Positions 56,080 to 64,000 of a stretch of 64,000 nucleotides of DNA are shown one piece after another. Source of the stretch: Erwinia phyllosphaerae (GTDB taxonomy: Bacteria > Pseudomonadota > Gammaproteobacteria > Enterobacterales > Enterobacteriaceae); NCBI RefSeq assembly GCF_019132875.1, contig NZ_JAHSPF010000004.1, positions 124,001-188,000 of the forward strand, read 5' to 3'. Below the pieces are notes generated by a model. That model was not told the DNA's origin. It made no database searches and was given only the letters and a program-made list of their open reading frames with translations. The position numbers and the translations under genes were made by a program. Position 1 is the stretch's first letter, and every line of letters starts with the position of its first letter.

Positions 56080-57525
56080 GTGGCTAAACAATTTCTACGC
56101 AGCGGAAGCCTGGACGCGGTTCTGCCTCTGGGCGAGAACGGTCAACCCGTTTACCTGTCAGCCCTGCAGCTGCGCGAGACGCTGCGCCTGCGCAAGCAGC
56201 AGCAGATTGCTGACTGCCTGGCTATTCCTCAACCCAACGATGCTGGCGATCGCCTGGACTGGTACTCGCCCGTTTCCGGCAAAATCACCTCCTGGGCCGC
56301 CGCCAGCGACAGCGCCCGTACTCATGCATTAAATCATCTTATTGCCTGTCAGCAGACGGTTGCGGAGATCTGCCAGCGCGCGCAGCAGTCTGAAAAAACC
56401 AGTCAGAAACGATTTGGCGCACTGCTGGCCAAGGCGCTGCAGTTCCCCGATCAGAACTTTGTTTATCTGGTTGGCGGCAAGCCGGTACTGACCTTCTGGG
56501 GATTTGTTAGCCTGGATAAAAAGACGCAGCAGGATCCGCTGGATTGCCTGCGTGCGGTGGAAGAAGAGCTGCCGTTGACGCTATCGAAAATGACTGCCGC
56601 CGCGCCGCTGGTGACCGCCTCGCCTGCCATTGCGGCTTATCAGCCCGAGCCGGAGCCCGTTGCGCCGGAAGTGCCCCCGCAACCCGAGCCGGAAACTAAA
56701 GCTGAGGTTACGCCCGAACCCGTTAAGCCAGAGCCTGCACCGGTCAAAAATAGCCCTGTCAAACGCAATCTTCTGCGCTATGGCTGGATAGTCCCTGCCG
56801 CCGCGCTGCTGGTTGTTTTTGGTGTGCAGATGAAAAACTCTTTCTCTACTCCGGAGCAGAAGCCCGCTTCTTCCGCTGCGGTAACTAACCCGCAGCCAAC
56901 GCCGACGCCAGCCGAACCGGTAAAAGAATCCGCATCCGCGCCGCAGGAAATGGCTAAGCCATCTGCCGCGCCGCTACAGGAAACAGCCTCTGTGGCGCAT
57001 CAGGCCACTAAGCTTCCGGTAACGCCAGCCACCGTTGCTGCTGCTTCCACGGCAAATAAACCAGCCGAGGAGCCGGTAACCGAAACGTCAGCAGCAGCGC
57101 CAGCCGTTGCCGAACAACCTGCCGTTCCGGCCGGAAAAGATGATCTAGTGCTGCCAGCTGACGCCGTGAAAATTGGCTCCACGCGTTTCCTTAACGGTAA
57201 CTGGCGTGTGATTGTCGGCATTAAAACGCCGTTGACCGGCAAGCCACCCGTGCTGCGCTATCAGCTGCGCAATGGTAAAGGCCAGGCGCAAATGACCCAG
57301 GGCGACGGTACCGTCTGCCGCGTGGATGTTTATGCCGGCCTGATGAAATCCGGCAACCTGGTGATTAACAGCCGTACCAGAGCGAAATGCAGCGACGGGT
57401 CACGTTACAAAATGCCGGAACTGGTTTGCGTTCAGGGTGCCGAAGGCACGGCCGCCGCCTGTAACGGCCAGTACGATGCCGAAACCGTATTACCGATGAC
57501 GATGAAGCGCGAGAGTAAACAATGA
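56080..57525 (+). CDS. srfA: SrfA, Pro-rich membrane-anchored virulence-associated protein
   Basis: A 481-residue protein matching the SrfA family. The start is a GTG at 56080 with AAGG about nine bases upstream. The N-terminal half (1-190) is soluble (QFLRSGSLDAVLPLGE, LDWYSPVSGKITSWAAAS). A Pro/Glu-rich linker (PEPEPVAPEVPP) precedes one membrane helix at about 229-250 (YGWIVPAAALLVVFGVQM). A long Ala/Pro/Thr-rich stretch and a C-terminal Cys-containing domain (about 350-481) follow. The layout suggests an N-in anchor with a periplasmic C-domain. It is first in srfABC, overlapping srfB by four bases. Confidence 0.85.
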   Translation: MAKQFLRSGSLDAVLPLGENGQPVYLSALQLRETLRLRKQQQIADCLAIPQPNDAGDRLDWYSPVSGKITSWAAASDSARTHALNHLIACQQTVAEICQRAQQSEKTSQKRFGALLAKALQFPDQNFVYLVGGKPVLTFWGFVSLDKKTQQDPLDCLRAVEEELPLTLSKMTAAAPLVTASPAIAAYQPEPEPVAPEVPPQPEPETKAEVTPEPVKPEPAPVKNSPVKRNLLRYGWIVPAAALLVVFGVQMKNSFSTPEQKPASSAAVTNPQPTPTPAEPVKESASAPQEMAKPSAAPLQETASVAHQATKLPVTPATVAAASTANKPAEEPVTETSAAAPAVAEQPAVPAGKDDLVLPADAVKIGSTRFLNGNWRVIVGIKTPLTGKPPVLRYQLRNGKGQAQMTQGDGTVCRVDVYAGLMKSGNLVINSRTRAKCSDGSRYKMPELVCVQGAEGTAAACNGQYDAETVLPMTMKRESKQ

Positions 57526-60509
57526 TGCTGGCGACTATCGCTGATTTAAAACCGACAATGACGCTGATTCAAAACAGCGGCATTCAGTTTCTCGATTTTG
57601 CCCTGACGCCGGATCCAGAGAACGATCTGCCCGGAAAATTTGTGCGCCAGACGGCTAACGGCCCGCTGCTGCGCCTGAATTTTAATGCGCAAACCGGCAA
57701 GTATCTGCTGCCCATCGCCGTGGGCGGCATGCCGGAAGTGGTCAAGCCTGAGTTCAGTTTTCCGCTGTCGCAGTCGCTGGCATTATTGAACGGCGTCTGG
57801 CTGCCGCTGCCTTTTTTACGTTTTAATCCGCCGCGCACTTTTATTGGCGGCCCCGATAACTGGGCGCGCGTGCAGATTGTCGAGCTGGATAGCCCGGATC
57901 AAAACGGCAAAACGCACCGTATTTGCCTGGCGTTTGAAACCCGCACCTGGGCCGAAGGCGAAGATGAAACGCTGGCGCTGAACGAGAGCGACGTAAAAAA
58001 CGGCGTCAGCTTCGCGCTGGCTTACCGCAGCAACGAGCTGGGCGAATTTCTCGACCACACGTGGATTGACGGCTGGCTGCGGGAAGTTTTTAGCCAGCAG
58101 GCCGCCACGGTCGAACAGCGTCCGCAGGTAAACATTCGTACCGCACTGCGTGAGTTCGAGTACCAGGCGCATTATCTGAACATTTTGCACATGCTCGGCC
58201 ACCAGCTGGCGCTGCCGGAACTGAAAATCAGCGCTGCTACCCTACAGGAACCCGCTATTCCCGTTGATTTGATTCTGGACGTGGGCAACTCGCACACCTG
58301 CGGCATCATGGTTGAAGATCACGTAGACGATCACCACGGCCTGAAGCATACCTATGAGCTACAGCTACGCGATCTGACTTCGCCGCAGTACCTTTACAAC
58401 GAACTGTTTGAAAGTCGCGTAGAGTTTGCGCAGGCCACTTTCGGCAAGCAAAATTTCTCGGTGGAAAGCGGTCGCGATGACGCTTTTATCTGGCCATCTA
58501 TTACGCGCGTCGGTCGCGAGGCCAGCCATCTGGCTCTGCAGCGACTGGGCACCGAAGGCGCAACCGGCATCTCCAGCCCGCGCCGCTATCTGTGGGATGA
58601 AGAAGCCTATACGCCAGGCTGGCGCTTTAGCCGTACGCCAGGCAACGCCGCACAGGAGCCGCTGGCTACCGCCGCGCCGCTGACCAACCTGGTTAACGAT
58701 GAAGGCGAGCCGCTTTACAATCAGCCGCTGGAAGAGAGGCTGCCGGTGTTTTCCCCGCAGTACAGCCGCAGCTCCGTAATGACCTTTATGCTCGGCGAAC
58801 TGTTGGCACAGGCGCTGATGCAAATGAATAGCGCAACGCAGCGCCAGAAAATGTTGCACAGCAGCGCGCCGCGTCAGCTACGCAATATTATTCTGACGTT
58901 GCCGTCCGCGATGCCCAAGCCCGAGCGCGAGATTTTTCGCCGTCGCATGATGGAGGCGATTGCTTTGATCTGGAAAGCCATGGGCTGGCATCCGGCCGAT
59001 GACGATTTTACCAGCGCCAAAGACAAAGCGAAAAGCAGTGTGCCGGTGCCGGAAGTGCAGATGGAATGGGACGAGGCCACCTGCGGGCAAATGGTCTATC
59101 TCTATAACGAAACCCAGGTGAACTTTGGCGGTCGCGCCGAAGCCTTTTTTATCAGCATGGCGCGTCCGGATCGCGTTCGCGCGCCGGATGAACCCGTGGG
59201 TAAAACGCTGCGCATTGCCTCCATTGACATCGGCGGCGGCACCACCGATCTGGCGATCACCCAATACCGCCTGGATGATGGCGTCGGCAACAACGTTAAA
59301 ATCATGCCGCGCCTGTTGTTCCGCGAGGGCTTTAAGCTGGCCGGTGACGATATCCTGCTGGACGTCATTCAGCTTTACGTGCTGCCCGCGCTGCAACACG
59401 CGTTTAAAGAAGCGGGCATGGTTAATCCGGAAGGCGTGATGACGCGGCTGTTTGGCCACGAAGGCAGGCTTGACGGGCACTCGACGCTGCGCCAGCAGAT
59501 TACGCTGCAGATTTTTATTCCGGTCGGCCAGGCGATCCTCGAAGCCTACGAAAGATTCGACCCGCTGGAACTGAATGCCGAAGTGGATGCGCGGTTTGAA
59601 GAGCTGCTGGCGCAGGCACCCACGCAGAAGCTATTAGAGTATATCAACCGTGAAATTCAGCGCGAGTTGCCGAACGAAGCGGAAGCTTTCGATATTTTAC
59701 GCGTGCCGCTGGTGGTTAAGCTCGGCAAGCTGCACGCCGAGTTCCTGTCGCCACGCATGAATATTACGCAAAGCCTGCGCTCGATGTCGGAAGTGGTCGC
59801 CGTTTACGACTGCGACGTCCTGCTGCTGACGGGTCGTCCTTCGCGTTTTCCTGGCGTGCAGGCGCTGTTCCGCCATCTGCAACCGCTGCCGGTCAGCCGT
59901 ATCCTTTCGCTGGATGGCTATCATACCAACGACTGGTATCCTTTTAACAAACAGGGCCGTATTGAAAATCCGAAATCTACCGCCGCAGTGGGTGCCATGC
60001 TGTGCCTGCTGTCGCTGGATTTAAGGCTGGCTAACTTCTGGTTTAAGGCGGGCGATTTCCAGCCTTACTCCACTATTCGCTATCTGGGTATGCTGGACGG
60101 CAACGGCGCGCTCAGCGCTGAAAACGTCTGGTACGCCGATATCGATCTGGACGACGAGCGCTTCAAGCTGGACTCGCGCGAGCGCTTTCAGGTTCGCGGC
60201 GCGCTAACTTTAGGCTTCCGCCAGCTCGATAACGATCGCTGGCCCGCTTCGCCACTGTATACGCTGTCCATTGCCGATCCACAGCTGGCGCGCAGCGTTG
60301 CCGGGGACAAGGTGCTGAAAATCAGGCTGGCGGTGGCAAAAACCGAGGGTGAATTCGGACCGGAACGATTTGAAATTGCCGAGGCGACGCTGGACGACGG
60401 CAGCCGCGTTCCGCTGGAGCATCTGCGGTTAAAACTTAATACTCTGGCCAGCAGCGGCTCAGGCCTGACCCATTACTGGATTGACAGTGGGAGCGTATAC
60501 AAGAAATGA
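57522..60509 (+). CDS. srfB: SrfB, actin/Hsp70-like ATPase-fold virulence-associated protein
   Basis: A 995-residue cytoplasmic protein of the SrfB family. Actin/Hsp70-fold motifs are visible: phosphate 1 near 247-262 (LILDVGNSHTCGIMVE), phosphate 2 near 565-579 (ASIDIGGGTTDLAI), and an adenosine-type loop near 766-780 (DVLLLTGRPSRFPGV). Its size and the insertions between these motifs differ from ordinary Hsp70 or MreB. It is coupled to both neighbours by four-base overlaps. It probably is the nucleotide-driven core of a SrfABC complex; function is not established by the sequence. srf genes were named as SsrB-regulated factors in Salmonella. Confidence 0.87.
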   Translation: MMLATIADLKPTMTLIQNSGIQFLDFALTPDPENDLPGKFVRQTANGPLLRLNFNAQTGKYLLPIAVGGMPEVVKPEFSFPLSQSLALLNGVWLPLPFLRFNPPRTFIGGPDNWARVQIVELDSPDQNGKTHRICLAFETRTWAEGEDETLALNESDVKNGVSFALAYRSNELGEFLDHTWIDGWLREVFSQQAATVEQRPQVNIRTALREFEYQAHYLNILHMLGHQLALPELKISAATLQEPAIPVDLILDVGNSHTCGIMVEDHVDDHHGLKHTYELQLRDLTSPQYLYNELFESRVEFAQATFGKQNFSVESGRDDAFIWPSITRVGREASHLALQRLGTEGATGISSPRRYLWDEEAYTPGWRFSRTPGNAAQEPLATAAPLTNLVNDEGEPLYNQPLEERLPVFSPQYSRSSVMTFMLGELLAQALMQMNSATQRQKMLHSSAPRQLRNIILTLPSAMPKPEREIFRRRMMEAIALIWKAMGWHPADDDFTSAKDKAKSSVPVPEVQMEWDEATCGQMVYLYNETQVNFGGRAEAFFISMARPDRVRAPDEPVGKTLRIASIDIGGGTTDLAITQYRLDDGVGNNVKIMPRLLFREGFKLAGDDILLDVIQLYVLPALQHAFKEAGMVNPEGVMTRLFGHEGRLDGHSTLRQQITLQIFIPVGQAILEAYERFDPLELNAEVDARFEELLAQAPTQKLLEYINREIQRELPNEAEAFDILRVPLVVKLGKLHAEFLSPRMNITQSLRSMSEVVAVYDCDVLLLTGRPSRFPGVQALFRHLQPLPVSRILSLDGYHTNDWYPFNKQGRIENPKSTAAVGAMLCLLSLDLRLANFWFKAGDFQPYSTIRYLGMLDGNGALSAENVWYADIDLDDERFKLDSRERFQVRGALTLGFRQLDNDRWPASPLYTLSIADPQLARSVAGDKVLKIRLAVAKTEGEFGPERFEIAEATLDDGSRVPLEHLRLKLNTLASSGSGLTHYWIDSGSVYKK

Positions 60510-62890
60510 AAGCATTGACGCCTAAACAGCTGTCGGGACAGTTCGGCAAAAAACTGGAGAGCGTGGTAAAAGGCATCGACCGGTCACTGCTGTGGCTGGA
60601 GAGCGCTCGCCAGAATGCGCCGCGCCTTGATATGGAAGCAGACCGTCTGCGCACCAGGCTTCAGTCTCAGCACAACAAGGCCAGCTGGCTAATTGAAGCC
60701 TCGGGCAAAGAGTGTGCCGTTGGCTTTTTTGGCCTGGCCCAGGCGGGCAAAGCGTGGCTGATTGCCGCGCTGGCCGCCAGTGAAAAAGGCCGTATGGAGC
60801 TGGCGATCGGCAATGCAACCTTCGACTATTCCCAGCTCAATCCTCAGCAGCAGAGTGCGACGCTGGTGATGCGATTTAGCGGCCAGCAAACCCGTACGGA
60901 TAACGAGTGGCCCGTGCAGCTGGCGCTAATGAGTGAGGAAGAGATCGTCGGCGTCATCGCCGATATCTGGGCAAAGCGCAGCGGCAAACCGGGAATGGAT
61001 GAGCAGCAGATCGCCGAGCGCATGAGAAACGTTGCCGTGTTCCGTCAGCCGCAGCCCGTTGACGGCATGAACAGTCATAACGTGGTGGCACTCTGGCAGC
61101 GTCTGAATAACGCGCAGGTTTGCCGCAGCAAGGCGCTGGAAAGCCATTTCTGGCCGCAGGCCGTGGAGCTTGCGCCGTTTTTAGGCGTGGACGATCGCGC
61201 CCGGCTTTTTTCGCTGCTGTGGAACGAAGATCGCGAGCTTTCCGCGCTTTATCGCCAGCTGGCGCACGTGCTGCATCATCTCTCTAACGTGCGTCGCGTG
61301 CTGGCACCGATTACCGTCATTGACGATGCCGGGCTTAGCGTGCTGAACAGCAGCAGCCTGCGCTATTTTAACGCCTCATCCGACCGGGTGATTCAGGTGG
61401 TGCCGCAGCATAACGGCCGCAGCCTGAAACCGGTTACGCTGGCGCTGGGCGAGCTGAACCTGCTTAGCCGTGAAGTGCTATTGCCATTTTACAGCGCGCC
61501 GAGAGAAAGCCTGTTCGAACAGGTTGATCTGCTCGATTATCCGGGTTTTGAAGAGCCGTCAATATTGCCGGACGATCCTTACCATGAACTGGCGCTGGCA
61601 TTTACCACTGCCAAACGCCCTTTTCTGCTGACCCGCGCCGCCGAAAGACAGGATGTCGATCTGCTGATGGTTTGTAATGCTTCCGGCCAGCGTGCCGATG
61701 CGCAAACCGTGGGCCGCGTGCTGGATAACTGGGTAAAACAGACCCAGGGCGAAAACACCCAGCTGCGCAACGGACGCAAGCCAGGACTGATCTGGGCGTT
61801 GACGCCCTTCGACCAGCGTATTACCCGTGGTCAGAATCACGATGCCGCCGTCCAGCGTTTCGTAGGTAATCCGGGCGACACCTGGGGAACCATGCTGGCA
61901 ATGGACGATAAAGGCGTCAAGCGTATGGCGGGCTGGCTAACGACCGAAGTCAAGCGCGAAGGTAAAACGGCGCGTTTGCAGGAGCAGCTTAACGAAATCC
62001 GCCGCGAGCTGAGCGACAACCTTCTGGGCCGCTGGTATCTGGCCGCCGAAAAAGAGGAGCCGCAGGCTCGCCTGCGCATTGCGGAAAGTTTGCTGAAGGC
62101 TCTACAGGCCAGAACCGGCGTGCATGGTGAACTGCTGGAGCGGCTACTGCCAACGCGCGAGACGCTGCGCCATCTTTTTATGCAGCAGCAGCATCCTGCC
62201 GAGCGACGCGCCAGCGAAGAATTTGCGCTGACGGAAGAAGATCCTTTTGGTATTGGCATCAGCATCGATCTGTTAAGCGACGAGCCGCTGCCTGCTTTGC
62301 AGACCCTTCCGCAGGATACGCAGGATGAAGAGGCAGAAGCGGGCTTTGCGCAGCTGGTTTACCGTTACTGGATTAATCTGCTGGTGCAGCTGCCTGAACA
62401 GGCCGCCTTGCTGGAGCTGTTAGGGGTCACGCGCCCTACGCTGGAAATGCTGACGGAAGAGCTGGCCACCGCCAGTATTCGCCTGAACATTGAAGACGCG
62501 CTGGTGAAGATCCTGACCGATCAGGATGCGGCCAATACGCCTGCCGAGCTGCTGGCAGATCGCCAGGTTTCCCGTGCGCTAAGCGTGCTAGGTGATTTCG
62601 TCGCGTGGCTAGGCTTTCAACATCTGCCCGAAGCCGAACGTCCGGACAGCAAAATTAATCGCGGACAGAAAATTTTTGCCCGCCCGGAAACGCAGGCGGC
62701 GAGTCTTGGGCCAACCCAGCGCCTCACCCGCCTGTCGCTGAAGCCGAATAACTATGCGGCCTGGTATATCTACGACTGGCTGGTAGGGCTGAATGAAACC
62801 ATTATGCTCAACGCAGGCTATTCTGCCGCTCGTGAGATTGATGCCGAACACCGCGAGCAGCTTGCGGCTATCTTAAAGCAGCTTGGCTAA
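60506..62890 (+). CDS. srfC: SrfC, dynamin-like GTPase-fold virulence-associated protein with degenerate P-loop
   Basis: A 794-residue protein of the SrfC family. A dynamin-like G domain is readable: a G1-like GFFGLAQAGKAWLIAALA near 73-90, in which the usual Ser/Thr after GK is Ala; a G3-like VDLLDYPGFE near 340; and a G4-like WALTPFDQR near 432. The rest is mainly helical. The missing Ser/Thr suggests altered or lost GTP hydrolysis, and the residue may be typical of the family. It is last in srfABC, four bases overlapping srfB, and followed by a strong terminator. It probably joins SrfB in a membrane-linked machine. Confidence 0.86.
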   Translation: MKALTPKQLSGQFGKKLESVVKGIDRSLLWLESARQNAPRLDMEADRLRTRLQSQHNKASWLIEASGKECAVGFFGLAQAGKAWLIAALAASEKGRMELAIGNATFDYSQLNPQQQSATLVMRFSGQQTRTDNEWPVQLALMSEEEIVGVIADIWAKRSGKPGMDEQQIAERMRNVAVFRQPQPVDGMNSHNVVALWQRLNNAQVCRSKALESHFWPQAVELAPFLGVDDRARLFSLLWNEDRELSALYRQLAHVLHHLSNVRRVLAPITVIDDAGLSVLNSSSLRYFNASSDRVIQVVPQHNGRSLKPVTLALGELNLLSREVLLPFYSAPRESLFEQVDLLDYPGFEEPSILPDDPYHELALAFTTAKRPFLLTRAAERQDVDLLMVCNASGQRADAQTVGRVLDNWVKQTQGENTQLRNGRKPGLIWALTPFDQRITRGQNHDAAVQRFVGNPGDTWGTMLAMDDKGVKRMAGWLTTEVKREGKTARLQEQLNEIRRELSDNLLGRWYLAAEKEEPQARLRIAESLLKALQARTGVHGELLERLLPTRETLRHLFMQQQHPAERRASEEFALTEEDPFGIGISIDLLSDEPLPALQTLPQDTQDEEAEAGFAQLVYRYWINLLVQLPEQAALLELLGVTRPTLEMLTEELATASIRLNIEDALVKILTDQDAANTPAELLADRQVSRALSVLGDFVAWLGFQHLPEAERPDSKINRGQKIFARPETQAASLGPTQRLTRLSLKPNNYAAWYIYDWLVGLNETIMLNAGYSAAREIDAEHREQLAAILKQLG

Positions 62891-62951
62891 CGCAGCGCCG
62901 CTTTGTCGACAGCCGTTAATCCTTATGCCAGCGAATGGCAAAGCTACAGGG

Positions 62952-62983
62952 AAAAATCCCGGCGATAAGCCGGGATTTTTTTG
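62952..62983 (+). terminator. Rho-independent terminator of srfABC
   Basis: A 12-base stem AAAAATCCCGGC / GCCGGGATTTTT with a five-base loop, followed by a T-run. It lies about 60 bases after the srfC stop. Confidence 0.9.
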
Positions 62984-63033
62984 CCTGTTCCTCCCCGTTT
63001 AAACATCGCTTTTAGCGTTGGCTAAACAGCCAG

Positions 63034-64000
63034 TCAATAGTCGTTCAGATAAACCCATGGCTCGCCAAAAGGCGCTGAATTGGTATCTGGTGCTTTATTG
63101 ATGGAATAGAAGTTCTGGCGGTAAACCTTTCTCTTATACGTTACTTTTTCACCGTAGGTACTGTAGGTTTTGGTCGCCGACCAGGCAGGATATGGCGCTT
63201 CCGGCTCTACAGGTTCATCCGGCGTTTCCGGTTCTACAGGTTCATCCGGCGTTTCTGGTTCTACTGGCTCATCCGGCGTTTCTGGTTCTACTGGCTCATC
63301 CGGCGTTTCCGGCTCTACGGGTTCAACCGGATCTACCGGCTCTATCGGCTCATCTGGATCGTCCGACAGCGTATTATGTGCCGACAGGTAAAGGTAATAT
63401 TGCGCGCGTAACGTATCGCGTTGAGGGTTATCCAGAGCCATTATCGCCAGATAAAGATCGTCTTTCAGGGGGGCGTAATCGGCCTCTACCATCGCTACAT
63501 TGCGCGCAACGACCTGCGCCGCGGCATCAATTCTTGCCACTAAGTCACTCTTCGGATCGTTGTTTGTCCGCTTGTTTCTCAGGCCCCAGGCGGTAATTTC
63601 ATAGACGTTGCTTTTACTACTGGTATCAACCATGTCATTACTCGCAGAGGAAACGCGTAAGCGCGAAGGTTCCTGATGGATAATTTCGATTGTATCGCCT
63701 GGCGTAAAGTCAATCAGGTCTGAAAACATGGTGTTATTCGTACCCTTGATTAACTTCCTGTAGCGCTCAGCATTGCTTTTATTGCGAATAACTATCTCAA
63801 CATAATTTTCATTTGGAAAATAAGAATGAGGCGTTTCATCAGTTAGCTGTACATGGATACGGCTGTTCTGGTATTCCACAGTAGCGGAACCAAACGCCTT
63901 ATCGGAGATGCCTAAAAAAGTCAGCGTCTGATTTATCACGGCCGGTGCCGCTTTAGGTGTAAAGCTTATCTGTTGTAGCTTGCTATCGGTTTTGACTACC
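63034..64000 (-). CDS. C-terminal part of a large secreted protein with PEPxxP repeats and chitin-binding-like module
   Basis: The frame is open to the right edge, so this is the last ~321 residues of a longer protein; the GTG at 63939 is internal. The first part (TLTFLGISDKAFGSATVEYQ, PHSYFPNENYVEIVIRNK) resembles C-terminal domains of bacterial M60-like (enhancin) peptidases, but their HExxH is outside the window. A helical stretch follows, then a linker of PVEPETPDE repeats. The end (AWSATKTYSTYGEKVTYK and NSAPFGEPWVYL) looks like a CBM5/12 chitin-binding fold. It is AT-richer than the srf genes and convergent with srfC. Confidence 0.65.
   Translation of the reverse strand, partial: VVKTDSKLQQISFTPKAAPAVINQTLTFLGISDKAFGSATVEYQNSRIHVQLTDETPHSYFPNENYVEIVIRNKSNAERYRKLIKGTNNTMFSDLIDFTPGDTIEIIHQEPSRLRVSSASNDMVDTSSKSNVYEITAWGLRNKRTNNDPKSDLVARIDAAAQVVARNVAMVEADYAPLKDDLYLAIMALDNPQRDTLRAQYYLYLSAHNTLSDDPDEPIEPVDPVEPVEPETPDEPVEPETPDEPVEPETPDEPVEPETPDEPVEPEAPYPAWSATKTYSTYGEKVTYKRKVYRQNFYSINKAPDTNSAPFGEPWVYLNDY
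63202..63309 (-). repeat. 27-bp coding tandem repeat, four units
   Basis: Units at 63202-63228, 63229-63255, 63256-63282 and 63283-63309 are each 27 bases and differ by only a few substitutions; a fifth, diverged unit follows to 63336. Each encodes the nine residues PVEPETPDE on the minus strand. The near-identity implies recent expansion, and the number of units probably varies between strains. Confidence 0.9.

Noticed and set aside
63202..63336. CRISPR-like array of 27-base repeats
   Set aside because: The repeats are directly adjacent with no spacers and encode an in-frame PVEPETPDE linker.

Overview
The window comes from an enterobacterial chromosome, most likely Erwiniaceae (Pantoea, Erwinia or Mixta type). 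The evidence is the enterobacterial gene content (a ygbI-ygbJKLMN tetronate locus, galP, nudK, ahr, mtr, fhuE, yncE, srfABC), moderately high GC with dense antisense shadow frames, and a partial treZ at the left edge. I saw no rRNA, tRNA, CRISPR array or intact transposase. It is an accessory-rich metabolic and transport region interrupted by a few AT-rich orphan genes.

Layout. 0-1 kb: the 5' end of treZ and an AT-rich orphan with a possible permuted papain-like Cys/His pair. 1-7 kb: a DeoR regulator divergent from a complete four-carbon acid sugar (tetronate) operon with its GntP-type permease, and a CRP site plus DeoR-like operator between them. 7-10.4 kb: a MetNIQ-like importer that lacks the usual methionine-sensing domain, with a 2-oxoglutarate dioxygenase. 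10.7-12 kb: a soluble PAS-PAS chemoreceptor resembling BdlA. 12.3-27.8 kb: a large nitrogen-compound uptake and catabolism island. It has two polar amino-acid ABC transporters, an XRE-cupin and an unusual double-wHTH GntR regulator, a DAO-type flavoenzyme, an SDR without the YxxxK residues, an M20 hydrolase, an enolase-superfamily enzyme, a creatinase-like M24 hydrolase, a DHDPS-family lyase, a CTP-synthase-like amidotransferase and an aminotransferase. Shared operator-like elements suggest two linked regulons.

27.9-45.3 kb: a mix of smaller units: VF530 protein, galP, RidA, MFS efflux with LysR, nudK plus a DUF4406 protein, DeoR and LysR regulators, an omega-aminotransferase, an acyltransferase, a Met/His-rich DUF2946-PepSY pair (probably copper), an Mtr-type permease, and a LysR/SDR pair. 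45.3-52.3 kb: an iron region with a YncE-like lipoprotein and two convergent FhuE-type TonB receptors, each with Fur-box-like sites. The receptors flank an AT-rich gene that may have a deamidase-type Cys-His fold. 52.5-55.6 kb: a CynX/NimT-type MFS permease, a small lipoprotein and the aldehyde reductase ahr. 56-63 kb: the srfABC operon, which encodes a membrane-anchored Pro-rich protein, an actin/Hsp70-like ATPase and a dynamin-like protein with a degenerate P-loop. The right edge holds the C-terminal part of a large secreted protein with a PEPxxP tandem-repeat linker and a chitin-binding-like module.

The most notable candidates for undescribed biology are the 12.3-27.8 kb catabolic island with its operators, the SrfABC machine, and the two AT-rich candidate Cys/His enzymes. 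Function calls rest on reading motifs and remembered family sequences, with no database search.
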